A stretch of 6,179 nt of DNA from Pseudomonadota bacterium (GTDB lineage: Bacteria > Pseudomonadota > Alphaproteobacteria > Acetobacterales > Acetobacteraceae). The stretch lies in assembly GCA_021845835.1 (NCBI GenBank), contig JAJZVE010000294.1, positions 1-6,179 on the forward strand, written 5' to 3'. Shown here piece after piece: positions 1 through 5,488 of this stretch. The translations under genes were made by a program, and so were the position numbers. Each line of letters begins with the position of its first letter. Position 1 is the first letter of the stretch. Below the pieces are notes generated by a model, which was not told where the DNA came from, searched no databases, and was given only the letters and a program-made list of their open reading frames with translations.

Positions 1-282
1 CAAAAACGCCTGGGCCGGCCGCGGCGGCTCGGCCGGCAGCGGTGCAGGAAAGGCGGGCAGCGGCGGCACCGGGGCGGCGGGGGCCGGCGGCGGTGGGGCC
101 GACGGTGGTCGGGCCTGCGGCGATGGGGCCGGCGGCGGTGGGGCGTGCAGCGCGGCGGCCGGTGGCGGCGCATTCCCCAGCAACGCGGCGAGCGCGGTCG
201 CGAACCCGGCCGCTGCCGGCGTTGCGCCGGGCGCGGGCAGCGCACTTGTCGGCATCGCGAGGGCAAGGATCGGCAGCGCCAT
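1..282 (-). CDS. Pro/Ala-rich protein, N-terminal part, divergent from flgE (FliK-like?)
   Basis: This minus-strand frame stays open from the ATG at 282-280 to the left edge, giving 94 residues with no stop. It begins MALPILALAMPTSALPAPGA, continues through a short helical-looking stretch (FATALAALLG, residues 27-36), and then becomes a run of PPPP/PAP segments. I count 31 Pro and 29 Ala in 94 residues. An in-frame upstream ATG at 342-340 would add 20 residues with an Arg-rich start (MRGVRRG); neither start has a convincing Shine-Dalgarno, and the frame is closed by a stop at 468-466. The opposing + frames are also open here but translate to Gly-rich or Arg-rich low-complexity sequence, so I prefer this strand. 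Known: hook-length regulators (FliK) often have low-complexity Pro/Ala-rich N-terminal halves and lie near hook genes. Inferred: FliK is the best guess, but the diagnostic C-terminal domain is outside the window. With the upstream start, the N-terminus could instead pass as a weak signal peptide. Confidence 0.5.
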   Translation of the reverse strand, partial: MALPILALAMPTSALPAPGATPAAAGFATALAALLGNAPPPAAALHAPPPPAPSPQARPPSAPPPPAPAAPVPPLPAFPAPLPAEPPRPAQAFL

Positions 283-444
283 GACGCCGCCCGGCAACGC
301 AAGCCGCGGGCCAGCGCCAACGCCGCGCCGGACGCCGCGCATGGCGGCGCGGGCGGGCAGATCGTGCCGCGCGCATATGGCCAACCCGGCACATGCTGCC
401 GCCCCGCAGGTGCCGCCGCCTGCGGTTCCGCGCCGCGGCGGTGC

Positions 445-460
445 TGGCACGCTTCCTGCT
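445..460 (+). promoter_or_regulatory. Sigma-54 (RpoN) -24/-12 promoter for flgE
   Basis: The sequence TGGCACG-CTTC-CTGCT matches the RpoN consensus TGGCACG-N4-TTGC(A/T) at every defined position but one (C for the first T of the -12 box). The invariant GG (446-447) and GC (458-459) have the canonical 10-nt separation. Transcription would start near 470-472, about 10 nt before the Shine-Dalgarno AAGGAGG at 482-488 and just over 20 nt before the flgE ATG. In Caulobacter, hook genes are RpoN-dependent and need the activator FlbD, so the placement makes biological sense. I could not identify an activator binding site upstream. Confidence 0.8.
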
Positions 461-493
461 GTCCCTCATGCGCGACGAGTGAAGGAGGCAGGC

Positions 494-1792
494 ATGTCGC
501 TGTTCGGCGCCATGGACACGGCGATCAGCGGGTTGAGCAGCCAGTGGGCCGCGTACGGCAACGTCGGCCACAACATCGCCAACAGCCAGACCACCGGCTT
601 CAAGCGGGTCGATACCAGCTTCCTGGACTATCTGACCACCAGCAACGCGACCCAGAACGAGCCCGGCGCGGTCGTCGCGGTGCCGCAATACGTCAACACG
701 GTGCAGGGCACCATCTCGCAGACCGACAACCCGCTGGCGCTCGCCATCTCCGGCCAGGGATTTTTCGCTGTCAGCGAGGCGCAGGGGACGACGGCGACCG
801 GGCCGGTGTTCTCCAGCCAGCCCTACTACACCCGCGCCGGCGACTTCCAGCTCGACAAGAACGGCTATCTGGTCAACAGCGCCGGCGACTACCTGAACGG
901 CTGGCCGGCGCAGGGCAACGGCCAGATCGACACCAACACGCTGGCGCCGGTCCAGATCAGCGAGTCGATCTACAAGCCGGTCGCCAGCAGCAACGTCACC
1001 CTCTCGGCCAACCTGCCGCCAGCCGGCAATCCCGACCCGACCAACCCGGCGGTCCAGGACCCGATCACGTCCAACGTCAGCATCTACGATGCGCAGGGCC
1101 AGTCGCACCAGCTGACGCTCAGCTTCACCTCGGCCGGCGCGAACAGCAACAACTGGGCGGTGACGGTGACGGACGACCTGGGCAACACCATCGGCAGCGG
1201 CACCGTCGCGTTCGCCGCCGACGGCACGCTGGCCTCGGTGACACAGGGCGGCACCACCACCTCGACCAGGGGCGCCGCCGGGGCGCTGACGCTGAACACG
1301 ACCTATCCCGCGTCCGGCGGCGGCACGCAGTCGATCGCGCTCGCGCTCGGCACCATCGGCGGCACCGGCGGACTGACGCAGTTCGCGGGATCGACCTATT
1401 CGCTGCGCGGCATCAGCCAGGACGGAGTGCCGCCCGGCAACTTCAGCAGCGTCACCATGCAGAGCAACGGCAATGTCGTCGTGAACTACGACAACGGCCA
1501 GACGCGCACCATCGCGCAGGTGCCGATCGCCACCTTCGCCGCGCCGGACGCGCTGCAGCGGCAGAACGGCAGCGCCTTCACCGCCACCGTCGATTCCGGC
1601 CCGGCGCTGTCGCAGGCGGCGGGCACCAACGGCGCCGGCACGCTGGTCACCGGGTCGGTGGAGCAGTCGAACGTCGATATCGCCACCGAGTTCAGCCAAC
1701 TGATCGTCGCCCAGCAGGCCTATTCGGCGAACGCCAAGACGGTGACGACGGCGAACGCGATGATGCAGGCGACGATCAACATGGTGCAGTGA
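494..1792 (+). CDS. flgE: Flagellar hook protein FlgE
   Basis: This 432-residue protein is the subunit of the flagellar hook, the flexible universal joint outside the cell that links rod to filament; it is exported by the flagellar type III apparatus. The N-terminal rod/hook signature is clear: NVGHNIANSQTTGFKR at residues 23-38. The FlgE/F/G core motif TDNPLALAISGQGFFAV lies at 77-93, followed by YYTRAGDFQLDKNGYLVNSAGD (split here as 111-120 and 121-132). A variable beta-rich hook domain fills roughly 140-370. The C-terminal D0 helix (387-432) contains GSVEQSNVDIATEFSQLIVA and then AQQAYSANAKTV, typical of the family. The ATG at 494 is chosen because AAGGAGG (482-488) lies 5 nt upstream and the conserved MSLFGAMDTAISGL start follows. 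The frame extends upstream to the window edge, but that extension is low-complexity and lies upstream of the promoter. It is first in the flgE-flgK-flgL run. The protein has no cysteine. Confidence 0.96.
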   Translation: MSLFGAMDTAISGLSSQWAAYGNVGHNIANSQTTGFKRVDTSFLDYLTTSNATQNEPGAVVAVPQYVNTVQGTISQTDNPLALAISGQGFFAVSEAQGTTATGPVFSSQPYYTRAGDFQLDKNGYLVNSAGDYLNGWPAQGNGQIDTNTLAPVQISESIYKPVASSNVTLSANLPPAGNPDPTNPAVQDPITSNVSIYDAQGQSHQLTLSFTSAGANSNNWAVTVTDDLGNTIGSGTVAFAADGTLASVTQGGTTTSTRGAAGALTLNTTYPASGGGTQSIALALGTIGGTGGLTQFAGSTYSLRGISQDGVPPGNFSSVTMQSNGNVVVNYDNGQTRTIAQVPIATFAAPDALQRQNGSAFTATVDSGPALSQAAGTNGAGTLVTGSVEQSNVDIATEFSQLIVAQQAYSANAKTVTTANAMMQATINMVQ

Positions 1793-1807
1793 ACGGGAGC
1801 CGACGCG

Positions 1808-3331
1808 ATGAGCCTCAGTGCCGCGCTGGCGATCGCGTCCGGCGAGGTCGGCAACATCAACACGCAGTTCGCGCTGATCGGCCACAACGTCGCCAACGCC
1901 AGCACGCCCGACTACGCCGTCGAGCAGGTGGCGCAGCACAGCCTGACCGCCGGCGGCATCGGGCTGGGGGCGCAGCTCGGCATCGTCGGGCGCAGCATCG
2001 ACACCACGCTGCAAGCCGACCTGTACGCGCAGAACGGCAGTGTCGCCGCGCTGCAGGCGCAAACGACCGCGTTGCAGCCGATCGACGCGGCGCAGGGCGC
2101 GCCCGGCAGCGGCAGCGACCTCGCCAGTCTGCTCGGCGCGCTCGGCAACCAGTTCTCCGCACTGGAGACGGATCCGGCCAGTGCCACGCAACAGAGCACC
2201 GTGGTGACGGCGGCGAGCACGCTGGCGCAGCAGATCAATGCGGTCGGCAACGCGATCGGCGGCGCACGGCAGACCGCACAGAATACGATCGTGAGCGATG
2301 TCGGCACGCTGAACACGACGCTCGCCGGCATCGGCGCGCTGAGCAAGCGGATCGTGGCGGCGCAGGCGGCGGGGCAAAGCACCGCCGATCTCGCCAACCA
2401 GCGCGACGCCGCGATCGACACGCTGAGCAGCCTGGTGTCCGTGAACGTGCTGCCGCAGGCGAACGGCGATGTGCTGCTGGCGACCGCGGGCGGCCTCGTG
2501 CTGCCGACCGACGGCACCGCGCTCGCGACCGGTGCCGCCTCGCTGGGCGCGGGGAGCTACGCGCCGGGCGGCGGCGTGCCGGCGATCACGCTCGGCGGGC
2601 GCGACGTGACGCAGCAGTTGCAGGGCGGCGCGCTGGGCGCGCAGATCACGCTGCGCGACACCACGCTGCCGACATTCCAGGCCAACCTGGACGAGTTCGC
2701 GCACACGCTCTCGACGCGCTTCGCCGCACAGGGGTTGGCGCTGTTCACCGACGCCGCTGGCTTCATCCCCGCCGGCGGCGGCGTGCCGACGCAGGCCGGC
2801 TATCTCGGCTACGCCTCGGAAATCCAGGTGAACCCGGCGGTCGCGGCGTTGCCGTCGCTGGTGCGCGACGGCACCACGGCGGTTGCCGGCTCGGCCGGCG
2901 GCGCCAGTGCGTTCACGCCCAATCCGCCCGGCGGGCCGGCGGGCTTCGACACGCTGGTGACGCGCATCCTGGATTATGCGCTGGGGTCGGACGTGCAGGC
3001 GGGCGTCGCGCAGCCGGCGCCGGCGACCAGCGGCCTCGGCGCCACCGGCACGCTCGCCGCCGGCTTCGCGCCGCCCGCCGATCTCGGCACGCAGGCGGCC
3101 GCCGTGGTGGCGCAGCAGGCGTCCGCGAGTGCCGCCGTGACCGGCCAGCTCGCCGATGCGCAGGGCGTGCAGACGACGCTGCAAAGCAAGCTCTCGGCCG
3201 GCAGCACGGTCAACATCGACACCGAGATGTCCACGATGATCCAGTTGCAGAACGCCTACGCCGCCAACGCGCGGGTGATGTCGAGCGTGCAGGCGATGTG
3301 GACGCAACTGCTGCAGAGCGTCGGGCCGTGA
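1808..3331 (+). CDS. flgK: Flagellar hook-associated protein 1, FlgK
   Basis: This 507-residue protein forms the first hook-filament junction ring and is exported through the flagellar type III system. The N-terminal helix carries LIGHNVANASTPDYAVEQV (residues 23-41), a diverged version of the FlgK signature NNIANANTPGYSRQ. Further family landmarks are ANQRDAAIDTLSSLVSVNV (196-214), GGALGAQITLRD (273-284) and LPTFQANLDEFAHTLSTRFA (287-306). The C-terminal D0 region (465-507) contains VNIDTEMSTMIQLQNAYAAN and ARVMSSVQAMWTQLL, matching the FlgK end where ARVI/ARVM and M-x3-LL are expected. The start ATG is preceded by GGGAG (1795-1799) with 8-nt spacing, 15 nt after the flgE stop, which indicates a shared transcript. 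The stop TGA overlaps the GTG of flgL. The family is usually somewhat longer (about 550 in enterics; variable in alphaproteobacteria), so the outer domain is modest. The protein has no cysteine. Confidence 0.93.
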   Translation: MSLSAALAIASGEVGNINTQFALIGHNVANASTPDYAVEQVAQHSLTAGGIGLGAQLGIVGRSIDTTLQADLYAQNGSVAALQAQTTALQPIDAAQGAPGSGSDLASLLGALGNQFSALETDPASATQQSTVVTAASTLAQQINAVGNAIGGARQTAQNTIVSDVGTLNTTLAGIGALSKRIVAAQAAGQSTADLANQRDAAIDTLSSLVSVNVLPQANGDVLLATAGGLVLPTDGTALATGAASLGAGSYAPGGGVPAITLGGRDVTQQLQGGALGAQITLRDTTLPTFQANLDEFAHTLSTRFAAQGLALFTDAAGFIPAGGGVPTQAGYLGYASEIQVNPAVAALPSLVRDGTTAVAGSAGGASAFTPNPPGGPAGFDTLVTRILDYALGSDVQAGVAQPAPATSGLGATGTLAAGFAPPADLGTQAAAVVAQQASASAAVTGQLADAQGVQTTLQSKLSAGSTVNIDTEMSTMIQLQNAYAANARVMSSVQAMWTQLLQSVGP

Positions 3332-4428
3332 GCGGCGCGGTCGCGGCAAGTACGACGTATGACAGCATCGACGGCGCGCTGCTGCGCGATTCCGCCAGCG
3401 TGCGCCAGCAGCTCGACACGCTGCTGCAGCAGGCGGGCAGCGGCCTCGTGTCCGACAGCTATGCCGGCCTCGGCGCCGGGGCGGCCACGGCGCTGTCGGT
3501 CGCGCCACAGATCGCGGCCCAGCAGACCTGGCAGGGCAACATCAACGCCGCCAGCGCACAGATGCAGGTGGCGCAGACGGCGCTGCAGCAGATCAACTCC
3601 ATCGCCAGCAGCTTCTACGCCGACACCAACACCCTCACCAATCTCAACCCGTCGCAGGTGGACAGCACGGCGCAGGCGGCGCAGCAGGCGCTGCAGCAGG
3701 TGGCCGGGCTGCTCAACAGCAGCGATGGCGGGATCTATGTGTTCGGCGGCCAGGACAGCGCCAATCCGCCGCTGCCGGACGCGCAGAACATCCTCGGCTC
3801 CGGCTTTTTCACGCAGATCCGGTCCGCCGTCGCCGGCCTCGCCGGCAGCGGCGCGGCCAGCGTGATCGCGTCCACGCTGGCGACCGCCGGTTCCAATGCC
3901 GTCGGCACCTCGCCGTTCTCGGCGGCGCTGTCGCAGCCGGCGGCGGCGTTGCAGGCGGCGCTGCCGTCGGTGGCGACCGGGCCGGGACAGCAGAAGGCGA
4001 TCGGGATTCCGGCCAGCGCCAACGCCTTCGTTGCCTCCACCGGCAGTTCCACCACCGGCTCCTACAGCCGCGACATCCTGCGCGCGCTGGCGACGATCGG
4101 CTCGCTGGGCAGCGGCCAGGTGAACGATGCCGGCTTCGCCGCCGTGGTGCAGGACGCGCATACCAGCCTCGGCGATGCCATCACCGCGCTCAATCAGGAC
4201 GCCGGCGTGCTCGGCAACACGCAGAGCACGCTGCAGGCCGAGCAGACCGCGCTCGCCAGCACCACGACCGCGCTCAGGACGCAGCTTTCCGGCGTCGAGG
4301 ACGCGGACATGGCGACCACGCTGTCCCAGCTCAGCCAGACCGAGACACGGCTGCAGGCGTCGTACCAGCTGCTTTCGGGGCTGCAGTCCTATTCGCTGGC
4401 AAAGTTCCTGGCGCCCCCAATGGGATAA
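3328..4428 (+). CDS. flgL: Flagellar hook-associated protein 3, FlgL (GTG start)
   Basis: This 366-residue flagellin-like protein is the second junction ring between FlgK and the filament. The N-terminal helix (about residues 8-60) reads TTYDSIDGALLRDSASVRQQ and continues with LDTLLQQAGSGLVSDSYAGL, the equivalent of the flagellin/FlgL coiled-coil start. GGIYVFGGQDSANPPLP at 134-150 corresponds to the FlgL motif G-x-Y-L-F-x-G-x-(3-4)-PPF. The C-terminus (320-361) contains LSGVEDADMATTLSQLSQTE and LQASYQLLSGLQSYSLAKFL, very close to the family's EDVDLAEAI...LQASY pattern. The start is GTG at 3328 because no in-frame ATG lies nearby, conserved sequence begins within a few residues, and the GTGA overlap with the flgK stop is a standard coupling arrangement. 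The ribosome site is poor (AGAG, 3315-3318), which suggests translation depends on ribosomes finishing flgK. The same frame is open far upstream, but only as a shadow of flgE and flgK. The stop TAA lies inside a 14-bp tandem repeat. Confidence 0.9.
   Translation: MSGAVAASTTYDSIDGALLRDSASVRQQLDTLLQQAGSGLVSDSYAGLGAGAATALSVAPQIAAQQTWQGNINAASAQMQVAQTALQQINSIASSFYADTNTLTNLNPSQVDSTAQAAQQALQQVAGLLNSSDGGIYVFGGQDSANPPLPDAQNILGSGFFTQIRSAVAGLAGSGAASVIASTLATAGSNAVGTSPFSAALSQPAAALQAALPSVATGPGQQKAIGIPASANAFVASTGSSTTGSYSRDILRALATIGSLGSGQVNDAGFAAVVQDAHTSLGDAITALNQDAGVLGNTQSTLQAEQTALASTTTALRTQLSGVEDADMATTLSQLSQTETRLQASYQLLSGLQSYSLAKFLAPPMG
4397..4428 (+). promoter_or_regulatory. Possible flagellin promoter inside the flgL 3' end (degenerate sigma-54, or sigma-28-like)
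   Basis: Two overlapping candidates are visible. TGGCAAA-GTTC-CTGGC at 4397-4412 shares 11 of 16 positions with the strong flgE promoter at 445-460, but its -12 GC is replaced by GG. Alternatively CAAAGTTC (4400-4407) followed after 13 nt by TGGGATAA (4421-4428) resembles the flagellar sigma-28 pattern TAAAGTTT-N11-GCCGATAA, with 6/8 and 5/8 matches and a spacer 2 nt too long. Either would give a leader of roughly 110-125 nt containing the inverted repeat at 4473-4517. Both overlap flgL codons, so chance resemblance is a real possibility. Confidence 0.3.
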
Positions 4429-4448
4429 GTCCAGTGGGATAAGTCCGG
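4421..4448. repeat. 14-bp tandem duplication spanning the flgL stop codon
   Basis: TGGGATAAGTCCAG (4421-4434) is followed immediately by TGGGATAAGTCCGG (4435-4448), with 13 of 14 positions identical. The first copy supplies the flgL stop TAA (4426-4428). The unit is not a multiple of three and the second copy is non-coding. The second copy also forms a small potential RNA hairpin, AAGTCC (4441-4446) with GGGCTT (4450-4455) around a GGC loop, with one G-U pair. It is followed only by a pyrimidine stretch (CACCTTCCCTT), so it is at most a weak terminator. It could be replication slippage, or a duplicated protein-binding or promoter element. Confidence 0.85.
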
Positions 4449-4472
4449 CGGGCTTCACCTTCCCTTAAGACA

Positions 4473-4517
4473 CACGTGCCACCCTGCGAAAAGCCCACGA
4501 AAAGCCGGGGGCACGTG
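4473..4517 (+). promoter_or_regulatory. Inverted repeat / leader hairpin upstream of the flagellin gene
   Basis: CACGTGCCACC (4473-4483) pairs with GGGGGCACGTG (4507-4517): 10 of 11 positions are complementary, with one internal A/G mismatch. The 23-nt loop (4484-4506) consists almost entirely of two copies of CGAAAAGCC (4487-4495 and 4498-4506; start-to-start 11 nt). The flagellin Shine-Dalgarno AAGGA (4533-4537) lies 16 nt after the stem. If transcribed, this would be a strong 5' leader hairpin exposing a repeated A-rich loop motif. Known: in Caulobacter, FlbT acts on the fljK mRNA 5' leader. Inferred: this could be the target of the FlbT encoded downstream. Each arm also contains the self-palindrome CACGTG, so a DNA-binding operator is an alternative. 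Confidence 0.6.
4487..4506 (+). repeat. Tandem 9-nt repeat CGAAAAGCC x2 within the leader loop
   Basis: CGAAAAGCC occurs at 4487-4495 and again at 4498-4506, separated by CA. Both copies fall exactly in the predicted loop of the inverted repeat at 4473-4517. The A-rich core stands out from the GC-rich surroundings. A pair of identical single-stranded motifs is the kind of site a dimeric RNA-binding protein could recognise; this functional reading is inference. Confidence 0.7.
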
Positions 4518-4546
4518 AACCATCCGATCAGCAAGGAACGCAGGTC

Positions 4547-5407
4547 ATGGCCCTCGAGTCGATCATCACCAACATCGATGCCAACATCGCGCTGCAGTCG
4601 CTCAACAACACCCAGACGCAACTGGCGGCGACGGAAAAGCAGATCTCCACCGGGTACGCGGTGGCCGACGCGACCGACAACGGCGCCGCCTATGCGATTG
4701 CGCAGCGCGTGCGCGGCGATGTCGGCGCGCTGACCAGTGCCAACCAGCAGCTCGGCAACGTGCAGGGCCTGCTCGGCGTCACCTCCTCCGCGCTCAACGA
4801 CGTCTCCAACCTGATGAACAGCGCCCGCGACGTGCTGGTCAAGCTGGCCGACGGCAACACGCAGGGCACGCAGCGCACGCAGTACATCCAGCAGTACACG
4901 TCGCTGCTCACCAACATCAAGTCGGACATCCAGAATGCCGACTACAACGGCAAGACGCTGATCGGCAACATCAGCGGCAGCGTCGGCACCATCGGCAGCG
5001 TCAACGTCGTCACCAACGAGGTTGGGAACACCTACGGCATCGGCACCTACAGCGGGTCGAAGCTCTACACTTCGGTCAACTTCACCTCGACGCAGCTCGG
5101 CAGCGCGACGCAGGTAGCGGCGCTGATCGGTACCAACGCGACCTCCGCGACGTTCATGAACCAACTGAACTCGCTGGGCACCGCGATGAACACCTACGGC
5201 TCGGCGACCAACTACGTCAGCAACCAGATCAGCTACAACTCCGACAAGATTACCTCGCTCAATAACGGGCTCGGCGCGCTGGTGGACGCCAACCTGGCAC
5301 AGGAATCGGCGAAGCTGCAGTCGCTGCAGATCCAGCAGCAGCTTGGCACGCAGGCGCTGTCGATTGCCAACCAGGCGCCGTCCAGCCTGCTCTCGCTGTT
5401 CAGGTAG
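4547..5407 (+). CDS. fliC: Flagellin (short, D0/D1-only filament protein)
   Basis: This 286-residue flagellin is the structural subunit of the filament, exported through the hollow flagellum and polymerised beyond FlgK/FlgL. The N-terminal D0/D1 region (1-130) shows the usual pattern SLNNTQTQLAATEKQISTGY (18-37), followed by ATDNGAAYAIAQRVRGDVGA (42-61). The C-terminal region (242-285) is a near-textbook match: LGALVDANLAQESAKLQSLQ, then QLGTQALSIANQAPSSLLSL, ending in FR. Only about 90 variable residues lie between (roughly 135-220), so the surface D2/D3 domains of enteric flagellin are absent, as in Caulobacter-type flagellins. Start ATG: AAGGA at 4533-4537 with 9-nt spacing, and no conserved sequence upstream. 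It is followed by flbT and flaF, which regulate flagellin in alphaproteobacteria. The protein has no cysteine. The symbol could equally be fljK/flaA by local convention. Confidence 0.96.
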   Translation: MALESIITNIDANIALQSLNNTQTQLAATEKQISTGYAVADATDNGAAYAIAQRVRGDVGALTSANQQLGNVQGLLGVTSSALNDVSNLMNSARDVLVKLADGNTQGTQRTQYIQQYTSLLTNIKSDIQNADYNGKTLIGNISGSVGTIGSVNVVTNEVGNTYGIGTYSGSKLYTSVNFTSTQLGSATQVAALIGTNATSATFMNQLNSLGTAMNTYGSATNYVSNQISYNSDKITSLNNGLGALVDANLAQESAKLQSLQIQQQLGTQALSIANQAPSSLLSLFR

Positions 5408-5442
5408 CATGCGTGCAGGCCGGCGCGTGCGGCCGTCGTCTC

Positions 5443-5457
5443 CGCCCGCGCCGGGCG
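5443..5457 (+). other. GC-rich hairpin between flagellin gene and flbT
   Basis: CGCCCG (5443-5448) and CGGGCG (5452-5457) form a perfect 6-bp stem with a CGC triloop. A second, weaker hairpin (GGCCG 5418-5422 with CGGCC 5430-5434) lies just upstream. No T-tract follows, so a classical intrinsic terminator is not supported. In the 81-nt gap between flagellin and flbT these could protect the 3' end of a processed flagellin mRNA or partially attenuate read-through. In such GC-rich DNA short stems also arise by chance. Confidence 0.3.
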
Positions 5458-5488
5458 TCCCGCCTGTCAACCGTCAACGAGAGGGCGG

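Noticed and set aside
1..280. GCC/GGC-rich imperfect repeats at the left end as a possible repeat array or PE_PGRS-like Gly-rich gene on the + strand
   Set aside because: The repetition is explained by Pro/Ala codons of the minus-strand frame, and the + reading has no start with a ribosome site.
354..369. Minus-strand sigma-54 promoter for the divergent gene (complement of CGTGCCG with an upstream GC)
   Set aside because: The GC to GG spacing is 2 nt too short for RpoN, and spacing is essentially invariant for this sigma factor.
281..493. N-terminal extension of FlgE from the ATG at 281
   Set aside because: The extension is low-complexity, would cross the sigma-54 promoter, and lacks FlgE similarity. 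The ATG at 494 has an excellent Shine-Dalgarno and the conserved N-terminus.
145..3327. A very long + frame open from 145, running through flgE and flgK in another frame and joining flgL
   Set aside because: Its translation before 3328 is Arg/Gln/His-rich low complexity, typical of a +2 shadow of GC-rich genes. flgE and flgK in the other frame have clear family motifs and their own ribosome sites. Only the part from 3328 is real (flgL).
5295..5310. Sigma-54-like sequence TGGCACA-GGAA-TCGG inside the flagellin gene
   Set aside because: The -12 GC is missing, it lies in the highly conserved NLAQESA codons, and it is about 180 nt from flbT. Chance resemblance is the simpler explanation.
3256..5470. 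Two long minus-strand open frames antisense to flgL and to flagellin (400 and 379 codons)
   Set aside because: They are Arg/Gly/Val-rich without recognisable motifs and lie opposite strongly conserved genes. They arise because GC-rich codon bias removes stops on the opposite strand.
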